A stretch of DNA of 64,000 bases from Nomia melanderi (lineage: Eukaryota > Arthropoda > Insecta > Hymenoptera > Halictidae), in the NCBI RefSeq assembly GCF_051020985.1, contig NC_134999.1, forward strand, positions 28,801,160 through 28,865,159. Direction: 5' to 3'. A model generated the notes under the pieces. That model had not been told where the DNA came from, did no database searches, and saw only the letters and a program-made list of their open reading frames with translations. Position 1 is the stretch's first letter, and the number at the start of each line of letters is the position of its first letter. Both the position numbers and the translations under genes were made by a program. Below, one piece after another: positions 36,657 to 46,459 of this stretch.

Positions 36657-36877
36657 TTAACACTAAAACTACCAAGCAAGTCAAAATAGCCTATTCCTGA
36701 CTTCTTCTTTTTACAAACATTAAAAAGCTAACACGATTCTTTGGAAAACTGTCAAAGAAATTGATTCAGCAATATGCAACACAATTGTAAATAAGTACAA
36801 AATCTCCAATAGATTTTTAGAGGTTCTATAGGAAAATTATAAGAAGTCAATTTGATTGTTTGTAGTTTTAGTGTTAC
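36657..36877 (-). mobile_element. A-family TTAA element, reverse orientation
   Basis: TTAACACTAAAACTACCAAGC at the left and GTAGTTTTAGTGTTAC at the right; the right TTAA has mutated to TTAC. The body is the reverse complement of the family. It lies 390 bases before exon 2. Confidence 0.8.
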
Positions 36878-37267
36878 TACATTTCGCGTTACGCGTCGCA
36901 ATCACAGAGTCATACGAGTTTGATGTGCTTCAGTTTAATCAGTAGACAGCGACAGGTTATGTTGATAAAGTTATGAATAGTGTACATTTAATGGAATATT
37001 ATTTTGTATAGTAGAAAAATAAGACGAACTTATGGGAGGACCTAATGTATTTGTTTTTCTTTGTTCCATGTGTGGAGATTCACGTATTTACGCTTTGCAC
37101 GCGCTTTATTTGTCCCAACTAAAGCACAAACTAAAGAAAGAATGAAATGAAAGAAACGAAAAAACAAAACAATAAACGCACCTTGAAGAGAGCGAGAGAT
37201 ATTTCGCAGGTACGAATAACGATCGTTGTTGCATCCCCCTCTCTTTCACCCCGACCCGCTCTTCTAG

Positions 37268-37462
37268 CATCGGGACACGCAGGAAACGCTGACAGTCCTC
37301 GACAGGTTGGACCTTGATACCGAGAAGCCGACCGATGAGGAGCTGGCGAGGAAGTTCGGCTTCGAGGAGGCATATTACGAGGGCACGCTCACCTGGTGGC
37401 AGAAGCTCAAACCTCAAATGTGGTCGCTGTTCGATGAACCCTACTCCTCTTCCGCAGCAAAG
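37268..37462 (+). CDS. Shawl: Shaw-like potassium channel, exon 2: T1-S1 linker
   Basis: This 65-codon exon begins right after a textbook acceptor (cccgctcttctag) and continues exon 1 in phase 0. It encodes HRDTQETL at its start, then the acidic EKPTDEELARKFGFEE segment, the WWQKLKPQMWSLFDEPYS motif and SSAAK at the end. These motifs are typical of the linker between the T1 domain and S1 in insect Shaw/Shawl channels; this places the exon at residues 113-177 if translation starts at 19089. It ends at AAG before GTTCGT, a usable but non-consensus donor, again in phase 0. The open frame continues only 12 codons into the intron. Identity is from motif recognition; no search was run. Confidence 0.95.
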
Positions 37463-40400
37463 GTTCGTATTAACATTGAGTTAATAACTTCCTATTAACA
37501 GTAGCGGGTATTATTGATAAGTACTAAAAATCCAAAAAAATAAATGTTGTCCTAAGTTTTTATTTGATTTACTTATTTCTAAGACAGTCAAAAACTCTAG
37601 TATACGAAAGAGTGCAAGCATAAATTGACTGATCTTATATATCCTCTTAATTGACAGTCGATAAATAATGTGTTAACACGTTGACTGTCACAGATATCAT
37701 TGATGAACAGAAAATAGAACAAATTAATATTCTTGTTATTAAGTAACTTATAAACGGGTACAAAAATTTATTTATTGAAAACTTTAGGATACGTATATAT
37801 TGATTAATTATAAGAATATATCATACATATCTAAAACCAAGAGAATTGTTTAAATAACGCTTCACTGCGCCTAATCTTTACTGATCCAGACTTCTAGTAT
37901 ATACAAGATGAGGACAAAATAATTGTCAAAACTGTACGAATGTAAAAAACCAATTATCACAATTCGTACACCTGAACGAATAACTAAAAATGAAAAATCT
38001 ATTGTCACATTTTATTCAAGAACCTGTGCAACTTCTTTTGTTTGAGAAATTCTAATCCTGGATTATACACTCGGCAGAGTAAGTCTGTTTTAAAGCTTCC
38101 ATTGCAGAAGCAACTTTTCATTTGTTATCAGTCCGCTGATTGCGACAAAGAAGTGGATCAAACTGTTCGAACTGTCGTACGTGTGCATGCTTGTTGAAAC
38201 GACACAACTTCCTTGCAAACAAGTTTATACTCAATGAAAAAGTTACTCTCGATAGTAGCTCCAAGTGTACCACTCTGATATCCAACGAACTGTACACCGT
38301 GATAGAACAGGGGAATCTTCATTAAGCATTAGTTAGCACAGAAAGATCTCATGATTCTCACTGGATTGAGACGACAACATATTTTGATGCCATTTCAATT
38401 TATTTAATACGTTGAATGCTATGGAGATCACCGGTGATTTAAAAATATTGAATTACTATAATTACTATAATTGTAAATTAAATATTTCTGTTCTACTATC
38501 AATCGTTAACGTCTGAAGTAAATGTGACGAATAGATAAGTACCAAATACTTTCCATTTCAAATAAATTATTAAAGTTAAAGCACAATTCTGAAAGACATT
38601 ATAGGGCAAGGAGTTAATATAAACAGCTATAAACTAACATAGTATATTCTAGTTAATTTTCAAACTTGAAATTTTCAATTCGACTGTTTTAAGCCATCTC
38701 CGGAATAAGACAAAACCACACGTGTCAATGGCAAAGAGAATATCGAAATTAAAATCGGAACTTATTCCACACAATGTGAAAGGAGAAAACTGTTTAAATT
38801 TCAAAAGAATGTAAATGAAAGAAAATCGTTTAAATTTTAAAACAATGTAAATGGAAAAAATTTTTTTAATTTCAACGAAGTAAAAAGCACAATAAAATTA
38901 TTTTTTAACAATAAATCTGAAGATTTTTATAAAAGAAAAAGGAATCCTACTGTCGCAGAGATGGGAATATTTTCTCGAAATGAATATAAAATGTTTTCAA
39001 AAATCGAATTTATAGGTGATACATTGAAATGGACAGAATTTACGCAGCAACCTAATAGACCATTATTCCAAGTCATTAGTATAGTACCACTTAAAATTTA
39101 ATTTCTGCCTGACGTGTAAGTTCAGCTGAGCGGACACTATATGAGTGTCCAAACCCGGTTTTCGAAGAAAATCAATTCTCAGAGATAAGAACGGTGGAGA
39201 TCACGTCGCTACACGTAACTTTTAATGTTATTGCAAAGAACGAACCGCAGTAAACCCCACCGTAATAGAATTTCCTTTCGAGTCTAGTAAAGTGTCGACG
39301 TTACTCTTGCGTCGACAATGCTCCTGACAATTTCAGTTTTATAGTACAGCATGACTTTCGCAGAGATCTTGTAACTCGCTCCGATCTTCTATAACTTCGC
39401 TGGCAACCTGCTGCACACAATGAAGCGCCATCTCGCTTTTCGATTAAAATAATCTTTAAAGAAATCTTCCTTAACGAGTCGAAGGGAATTAAATTTTAAT
39501 TTTTGCGTGAAATTCAATCAAAAGATTTATCAAATCTGCGAAGTTGGAGGCCTTCGAATGATGTGACACACTTGAGAGGTAACTTCGTCCAATGTAAATG
39601 CTATCCTATATCTTTTCAATTTCTTGTGCTTATTTGAATTTTAGAACAGACTGGATGGGATACTTTCTTTAATATTTGATATTAAATGTATTATTTCTTG
39701 GAATATTAGAATAAATATTAACAAAAATTTGAAAATATTCACTCATTTTTAGAATAAATTTTTTGTAATTAAAAGTTTCTCGTTCGAATGTTATTACTTT
39801 GATAATATCGAAGTGTAATTATTTAACGTTGATTTTTACTCAATGGATTTAAAGTCATAGAGTGTATACTAAGAACAATACAAATTGTGTTCTTCTATCT
39901 ATCATTAATACAAAACACTGTAATTAAATCTTGTATATTTACAAAACTTAAGAACAATAGATTAATATTTAACAAGAACAGTCGATAATTTTTCTGTAGA
40001 AAATTTTGAAACGTTACATATATTAATACAAAATACTAATACAGTATCGGAATCAACAATAATATTGCTTAGAAAGCAACAAATTATTTCTACCTGTCGT
40101 CACTCATACTTGACCAACACTTATTCTCACAAAAATACAAGGCACAAACTAAACGTTAACTTTAAAGTACCTAAATTACTTTTAAGAAAATCCTTTTCAC
40201 ACAAACATTCCCATCCAAATTACTATTCAGAATGTACTACACTCAACCGTGACAATTAAAATGCAAACTGGCAAGTACACATTAAAACCAGCAATTCAAT
40301 CGAAAACTGCAATTCACTCGAAACAATCTCCCCGCTACCATGAAACGCACGGAACAGTCGCATAAATTGCACGCGTGCCTATTCCGAATCACCGCTAAAT

Positions 40401-40483
40401 GACAAACAGCAATCACGGGAAGAGTAACAACGCGTTACTCAGCCATTCCATGCTCGTAATCGAATTCCCACGGTGCTCCGCAG
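37463..40483 (+). other. Intron 2 of the Shaw-like channel (about 3.0 kb)
   Basis: The intron runs from the GTTCGT donor to a CAG acceptor at 40481-40483 with a rather weak pyrimidine tract (ttcccacggtgctccgcag). It is AT-rich. I see no additional exon. A sequence beginning TTAACACGTTGAC at about 37673 resembles the left end of a TTAA element, but I found no matching right end. Confidence 0.85.
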
Positions 40484-41525
40484 GTAATCAGCATAATCTC
40501 AGTCCTCTTCATCTGCATCTCGATCGTCTCTTTCTGCCTGAAGACGCATCCGGACATGCGAGTGCCAGTAATCGTGAACCGGACGGTGAACACAGGCAAC
40601 ACGACTTCCTGGGCAGTGGACAAAACGCACACGAACGCTCACGACTTCTTTTTCTACATCGAGTGCATGTGCAACGCCTGGTTTACTATCGAGTTCCTAA
40701 TACGCATTACTGCGAGCCCAAACCGGTGCGTCTTCATCAAGAGCTGGGTGAACCTGATCGACATGGTGGCAACGCTGAGCTTCTATCTCGATCTGGCGCT
40801 CCAACGGTTCGCCTCCCACCTGGAGAACGCGGACATCCTCGAGTTCTTGAGCATCATACGTATCATGAGACTGTTCAAGCTGACCCGCCACTCGTCTGGC
40901 CTAAAGATCCTGATACAAACGTTCCGCGCCTCGGCGAAGGAGCTAACTCTCTTGGTCTTCTTTCTGGTCCTTGGAATCGTGATCTTCGCCAGCCTGGTCT
41001 ACTACGCTGAACGCACGCAGTACAACCCGAAGAACGACTTCAAGAGCATACCGCTAGGACTGTGGTGGGCCTTGGTCACGATGACCACCGTCGGTTACGG
41101 GGACATGGTGCCGAAAACCTACATCGGGATGTTCATCGGCGCGCTATGCGCCCTGGCCGGTGTACTCACGATCGCCCTGCCGGTGCCCGTGATCGTCAGC
41201 AACTTTGCGATGTATTACAGTCACACGCAGGCGCGAGCCAAGCTACCGAAGAAAAGACGCCGCGTACTACCGGTCGAGCCGACGAGAGTGAGGCCAACCG
41301 GCGCGCCGAGCATGGCCGGTGGACCAGGAACCGCGGGTTCATCCGGATGCCCGCTATCCCAAATGCCGCCGGGTGGCCCGGGTGAACATGGCGGGGTCGG
41401 TTTATCGTCCGGCCTCGGCGCGACGCAAGGAGTTGGCTGCCCCGGAGGCCAGAGGCCACAGAATCGACGGATGAACGCCATCAAGACCAATCATCCCAAA
41501 GATGTTTCGTTCGCCACGAAAGCTG
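40484..41525 (+). CDS. Shawl: Shaw-like potassium channel, exon 3: S1-S6, pore and tail
   Basis: This exon encodes the membrane core of the channel, residues 178-524 counted from the 19089 start. S1 is at about 178-196 (VISIISVLFICISIVSFCL). The S1-S2 loop has two NxT sequons (N209, N216). S2 is about 232-252, S3 267-283, S4 295-318 and S5 331-351. The pore helix and selectivity filter include TMTTVGYGD (376-384), and S6 is about 391-418 with the PVPVIVSNF hinge. The filter and hinge indicate a K+-selective, gated plasma-membrane channel. S4 has E297 and S300 where Shaker has its first two arginines, as in Drosophila Shaw. After S6 come SHTQARAKLPKKRRRVLPVE and a Gly/Pro/Ser-rich tail. The exon starts after CAG at 40483 and ends in phase 1 at a perfect GTAAGT donor. 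Reading through would add 11 codons (GKFSMIDFLTS) before TAG at 41558, a possible intron-retention end. Confidence 0.96.
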
Positions 41526-41682
41526 GTAAGTTCTCAATGATTGACTTTTTAACCTCTTAGTACCTGTGTATCGAAATATCAGATTCTAGGACTTTGCGAG
41601 TGTGATATATTTCTTGTAGAAGGTTTTCGACTACCTGTAAGTTGAAATTGCTCGGAGACAAGGGAAATATTAGATCGTCAAT

Positions 41683-41851
41683 TTAACGTCTATATATATC
41701 ATCTTAAAGTTTAAATAAACATATAGTTCTGCTTTGTTTTTTCTTTAAAATATACCCTAGTTGCATTTGTTGTGCGTTTGACGAATATACACTTCGTTTT
41801 ACGCGCAAAACGAGAGATTTTTTAAACTAAACTTCAAAGTAAACACGTTAA
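41683..41851 (+). mobile_element. G-family element, copy 3 (shortened)
   Basis: TTAA at both ends; the right half 'gtgcgtttgacgaatatacacttcgtttta' and 'aaaacgagagattttttaaactaaact' matches 2455-2698. The left third is shorter than in the other copies. Confidence 0.6.
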
Positions 41852-41929
41852 TATTTAGAAGTGATGAATATTATCATATACACTGTTTTACTTAAATATC
41901 TGAACTGTATTAGTCTATACAACATATAA

Positions 41930-42092
41930 TTCAGCGCACTATCAGTAATAACAAGTATTTCAAATAAATTGACGGTAATAGACTACTTCTGATACAAATA
42001 TATCATTGCTTAGTCGCCATTTCTATCAGAAGTAGTCTATCACCATCATTTTATTTGAAATACGTGTTATTACTGGTAGTGCGTTGAATGAC
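41930..42092. repeat. Large hairpin, arms about 64 bp (D family)
   Basis: Left arm from 'tcagcgcactatcag' to 'tagactacttctgata' and right arm from 'tatcagaagtagtctat' to 'ctggtagtgcgttga' are inverted copies with few mismatches, around a loop of about 30 bases. The preceding 'cactgttttacttaaatatctga' is shared with the repeat at 3480-3660. Confidence 0.8.
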
Positions 42093-43304
42093 TTTTGTTG
42101 TTATGCAAGTGAAAATAATTTTGTAAAAAAGTCAAGTCCAAAGGAGCTAATCCAGTGCAATCAGTCCGTAAGTCGTATGTGACCTTCGAGATGCTTAAAT
42201 ATTTACAGACTAATAATTATAATTGAAATTTAAACATGACAAACTCCGTAAATAAAAGAAAACCGCGAATACGAAATCTTATAAAATTGTTACATCTCTT
42301 CATCAATCAAATTTATCGTTTGTATTTTGTTTGCGTTCAATTCCTCTTGTCCGTAGGCAGTTTTAGTTTATTAGTAGTCAGCCAACTTTTGAAAGACACC
42401 TGTTAATTTTAATGAATATCTTCAAACATGCTTACTTTCCCGGGAATTTTGAAATGGTACATCAAAAATGTCACAAGGTACTAAGAGAGTTACTTTGTGA
42501 GGCTCAAATTTCGGCGACATTTAATTAATCTTGTTACAGGTGGTATGTTAAGTTGTATCATATGAAATTGTTGTTATTCTATTTAATTTATTTTGGAAAC
42601 CAACGGTCTGAGGTAAAAGTTAGTACACAGCAAATTGTTTTCAGTTGAAAAAGTGAAATAGTTTCTTAAGGCAGTAATCTTCAATGTTCACTTAATGTCC
42701 CTCTGAGTTCAACATTGTTCACTTAAGATAGTTAAGACCGAACGTTGTATTTAAGGATCACTGATAGCATTTATTGTCTTAAGGAAGTGTTTTATTTTTT
42801 AAACAAAGACAACATTTACATCGTTGCTCTCTTTGACATGGATCATCGTTGGAACACGTTTAATAACACATGAACATGTTTAAATGTTCATAATTTCATA
42901 AAAACCAGTAAAAGATAGTTCTTGTTCCAAACCATAAAAATCGAAATTTTTTTCGCTACGTATTCTCATCATGTCCCAAAGAAACATTAATTACACTTTT
43001 TATCATATTAAATAGAAATAATACACCAATCAAGTAACGAAACTCTTAATACCAACAGTCGATCACCTCTCGAACACAAACGATTCATTTCTGACAAAAC
43101 ACCTTTCTACAACAGTCTCACTCTTTACGATCAACAAAGCCAGACCCGAATTCTTCAAAACATCTATACATCCACCCAGATCGCAGACGTTATCCGTTTA
43201 ACCCCTTAATGGACAAATTTTCTTGTTGCGCAACGTTCTATACAAACCTCAAGTCAACCATTACTCATGTTTCCATTTGATTATCAATATCAACTTGTTG
43301 CCAT

Positions 43305-43482
43305 TTAACACTAGATTTACGGACATTTATTGTACAGTTTTTTCTATCATTCTTAGACAAATTGATATTCGATCATGTAGATTTTGGAAATTCTAAATAG
43401 ACAATTACCCAATCATTTATCAAATAATGCTTATCAAATTCAATACGAGTTAAATTGACTTATTCCGTAAATATAGTGTCAA
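43305..43482 (+). mobile_element. B-family TTAA element
   Basis: TTAACACTAGATTTACGGAC at the left and CCGTAAATATAGTGTCAA at the right. The body matches the nested copy at 21419-21641 with about 45 fewer bases. Confidence 0.8.
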
Positions 43483-43607
43483 TTCCTCATGATGGAAGCT
43501 TCCTTCCTACACAGAAAAAATAAAACGCGGTGCCGAATTTAGATAAATTAACGAGCTTATTGTCCTTTATCAATCCGTCGTGCCCGTGAATGTCACGGAG
43601 CAGTACA

Positions 43608-43858
43608 TTAACACGTTCGTTACCAGCGTCACATATTAGTGACGGCCGTAGTCCATATATTACATGATGAAAATTAAATTAATCTTATGGATATTGTCAT
43701 TAGAAATTATAAACTACGTCATTATATTTAGGAACTCAATGTCTCGTTTCAGTTTCATGTCTGTAATATTTTATTTAGAAGATTTATTGTATTGAAGAGA
43801 ATATTATAATTGAAGAGACCGTCGCCGAAACAGTAAGCGTTGGTATCGAACGTGTTAA
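43608..43858. mobile_element. I-family TTAA element (251 bp)
   Basis: TTAACACGTTCGTTACCAGC at the left and TTGGTATCGAACGTGTTAA at the right are inverted copies, with TTAA at both ends. It is non-coding and lies 220 bases before the candidate terminal exon. Confidence 0.75.
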
Positions 43859-44076
43859 GCGGTTAATCAAGCCTCCCATAAATCGAAAGTCATGGACTGT
43901 TTCTCAACAGTCGCCGCCCTTCACGTCATTCAACATTCAACGCATAGAAAAGGAGCCGGTGACTGGAGGGGGTTAACCTCTCTGAAACACGTGCCAATTT
44001 AGTAGCAATTGTCACCAGAAGAGAAGTGTCTCTAGTGTCTTTGTTTTTCCTTTTCTTCTTGTACCGTGGGTTCCAG

Positions 44077-44141
44077 AGGAGGACCGGAGGAACTCTAACC
44101 TGCGGACTAACGGGACCAAGACAGCCGGAGGTTTGGGTTAA
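44077..44141 (+). CDS. Shawl: Candidate terminal exon of the Shaw-like channel
   Basis: Exon 3 ends with the first base (G) of a split codon. Joining it to AG at 44077 completes GAG (Glu) and opens a frame of 21 residues that begins EEDRRNSN and ends TAGGLG before TAA at 44139-44141. The peptide is hydrophilic and charged, as expected for a channel tail, and follows ...DVSFATKA from exon 3. The acceptor has a strong polypyrimidine tract, and the GC content rises sharply here compared with surrounding intron sequence. The full protein would then be about 545 residues. This is inference: the peptide is too short to recognise by family, other C-terminal exons could lie further right, and alternative ends are common in Shaw-class genes. 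Confidence 0.55.
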
Positions 44142-44884
44142 GCTGGAACCAAGACTACTCTCCACTGCCGAGGTGCATTCGACCGGGGCGTCGCGTCGGT
44201 ACGACCAAGTCGAAATGGGATACGGTGAGAGAATCGGGGACCGGAGGGGAAAAATTGCCGGAGGAGCAAGCTGAAGACGGGTATCAAGATTGCACGGTCT
44301 ATAAGGGAATATTAGATCGCTGCGGATGAAATGTCGGATTTTTACCGCGACGAGTCGCGTCGCTTTTTACGGTGACGACGTCACGGGAATTATTAGAACT
44401 GTTTTTTCTTTCTTCCGTTCTTTCCTTCCTTTTCAAACGGACGGGTACTCGCAGCATGAACAAATTTCTGTCATGAGACCCGCTCGCGTAAATGGAGTAC
44501 CCTCAAAAGTTTCTCCACCCAGCAGAAAAGGAGACGTCCGAAAATCTAACGGAGTTATTTCTGTTTGAAACTTAAGCAGCTTTTATCTTTAGTCTTTGAA
44601 AGTCGACAGAGGTTGTGTGTTTTTTTGTAATTGTTGATTGACAACTGAATTTTCTCTGGAAATAGTGGAAGTGTTCATAAGTTTTTGAAGAAAATGAAAG
44701 GCTGATTGATTCAGCTTTAATTTCTAGAACGGCGCAGTTCTCGAACGAACTGTGACGTTTTTATTTGTCGAATTTTGTTTATACGTATCTTTAAGTAAAA
44801 TGGAATTGGAGTTTTGTTTGACGAGTGGATTTTCGATAGCTGTTCTAACAATTTAGTCCAGTTGTTCTTTGAATAGGTGAAAAC
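44142..44884 (+). other. Possible 3' UTR of the Shaw-like channel
   Basis: Sequence after the proposed stop stays GC-richer than normal intron up to about 44570, then becomes AT-rich and reaches the first AATAAA I see downstream of the stop. A short open frame at 44026-44274 overlaps the exon in a different phase and is probably incidental. The whole call depends on the terminal exon at 44077. Confidence 0.35.
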
Positions 44885-44890
44885 AATAAA
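44885..44890 (+). terminator. Candidate polyadenylation signal AATAAA
   Basis: This is the first AATAAA found by eye after the proposed stop at 44141, about 745 bases downstream. A hexamer in AT-rich DNA is weak evidence on its own. Confidence 0.25.
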
Positions 44891-45290
44891 ATAAACGATG
44901 TACATATTACTCAATTTGGGTAACACAAGAATTTTTGATATACATTGTATTCGTTAAAGCAAATGGACTTTATCAGCTTTAACAGTACATTTCACATCAT
45001 AAAAAGATAAAATTTCCCGTGCTCCAAGCTGCCTGGTACTAAAAAGCTCTACATTTCGGTTTTCTCGTGTCTAAAGATAAGAGACGCGAGAAAGTTCAAG
45101 ATAACGGGACTCGGATATTTTCGTAGAAGATTGCAAACTTATCACGAAGAAAATATAAGAAAAGGAGTTCGCGTGTCCTCCGACGAGGAAAAACTACGGT
45201 AACCAAGCGTATACCATGTATAATTCATATCATAAATATAATAGACGCGAGACAAGGAAGTCCATGCACCGTAAAATAACCGTAATCTCC

Positions 45291-45716
45291 TTAACACTAG
45301 AACTACCGAACGTTTAATATAATTGTAAAAATGTCCTTATAAAAATTGTGGCAATAGATTTTTTTCGCTTTCTTGGTGTATTCATTGTAGTACTAAAATG
45401 AAAGTATATCTTTTCCAAATCATTTCGAATGTTCAACACTAGGTTTACAAAACCCATCAATTCGACGCACACTGAATTTTATAAACATTATTTGTCAAAC
45501 GTTTACGTCGATTTTTCTTGATGCAATTACACGAATACATATCTCGATCATCTATTTTTAAACTAATTTCCGAGATCTAAACAAACATGAATTGTTCCAG
45601 GAACTATAGAATAAACTGTACACCAAATATCCGTAAGCCTAGTGTTAACCCTTTCAAGATACCAATAATTACGAAACAAGAAAACTGAAAACTGAGTGCA
45701 GTAGTTCTAGTGTTGA
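45291..45716. mobile_element. C-family TTAA element interrupted by a B element
   Basis: Left end TTAACACTAGAACTACCGAA, right end GCAGTAGTTCTAGTGTTGA (TTAA mutated to TTGA). Around the insertion, 'aaatcatttcgaatg' and 'tcaagataccaataattacga' align with the uninterrupted copy at 58655-58866. Confidence 0.8.
45433..45648 (-). mobile_element. B-family element nested in a C element
   Basis: It is bounded by TCAA (45433-45436, mutated TTAA) and TTAA (45645-45648). The ends are CACTAGGTTTACAAAACC and ATCCGTAAGCCTAGTG. The body is the reverse complement of the B copy at 21419-21641. Confidence 0.8.
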
Positions 45717-45719
45717 GTC

Positions 45720-46450
45720 GCTGGAAACATCCCGGCAGCCTGGCTAGCAGGGAAAATGGCGTAGAAAATGAGAAGCAATTAGCGGTACCGATTAACCGAA
45801 GCTCTTAATTAAATCAGTTCCGTTCGGGCCCGCCAGCCGTTCGAAAGGAAGGAAAAAAGTTTCACGTACCTATAATTCCCGGAGAACCGGGGATTCGATC
45901 AGATCGACGAAGAAGCATGACGAAGCGTGCGCAAAATGTCCGACATTTCGCGTGCATCGGTCGAACGACGTTTCAATTGATTCCCCGCGTTTCAGCGTTC
46001 AGGTGTATCAGCGTTTCGGTTCATTTTTATCGTTTTCTTCCGTTCATCTCCTAAGGCCGCGTGTTCCCGTGACTGGTCTAATACCCTCGATTCCTTCGAC
46101 GGTTGTTCCCAAACTCGCCTTTCTCCCGATAAACACGATCCGTTCACCCGCTATGTTCGCCGGAAACACCAGAAAGCATGCCTGACTCAGTTTCTACTTA
46201 TATACAATACGTTCGACGCCATAGATTCGTGCCACGCGGGAAAAACATAACCGTCCTCGCGCTCGGCACACTTCCCGTCCTCGAGCAACGTAACGGTGCG
46301 TGTTAGATGGGACTCGCGCTCGATATCAAGTATTTTGGCAGATCAGAAATAGTTCGCCGCCTGTGATTGATGCCGTACATTCGTAGGGGGTTTTGTTGTT
46401 TACGTATGTTACGGTGAATGACCGAAGCGAAACGGATATCGGCGGTCACT
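45720..46450. other. GC-rich, CpG-bearing block, no gene recognised
   Basis: Sequence from about 45.72 to 46.45 kb is clearly richer in G, C and CpG than its neighbours. The longest frame (45952-46185, plus) lacks any motif I know. It may be a promoter or non-coding exon. Confidence 0.35.
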
Positions 46451-46459
46451 GGTGAATCG

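Larger units (their letters stand above)
19425..37267 (+). other. Intron 1 of the Shaw-like channel (about 17.8 kb)
   Basis: This intron runs from the GTACAT donor at 19425 to a strong polypyrimidine tract and TAG acceptor at 37265-37267. It is AT-rich and no exon or gene was recognised inside it. It carries several short transposons (21294-21737, 27386-27609, 34106-34334, 36657-36877), tandem repeats at 30.2-30.7 kb, an ATT-type simple repeat at 29.1 kb and some GC-richer blocks (about 25.6-26.1, 30.85-31.3, 33.5-33.8 and 36.25-36.6 kb) that could be regulatory. The open frames in those blocks are short and resemble nothing I know. Confidence 0.85.
41526..44076 (+). other. Intron 3 of the Shaw-like channel (putative, about 2.6 kb)
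   Basis: The GTAAGT donor at 41526 is certain. The far end depends on the small exon proposed at 44077, whose acceptor has a long pyrimidine run (gtttttccttttcttctt) before TTCCAG. The intron contains a third copy of the 'G' element, a large hairpin at 41930-42092, and TTAA elements at 43305-43482 and 43608-43858. Confidence 0.55.

Noticed and set aside
40399..41010. 203-codon plus-strand frame over the channel core
   Set aside because: It is in a different phase from the channel, which covers the same bases with clear S1-S5 motifs.
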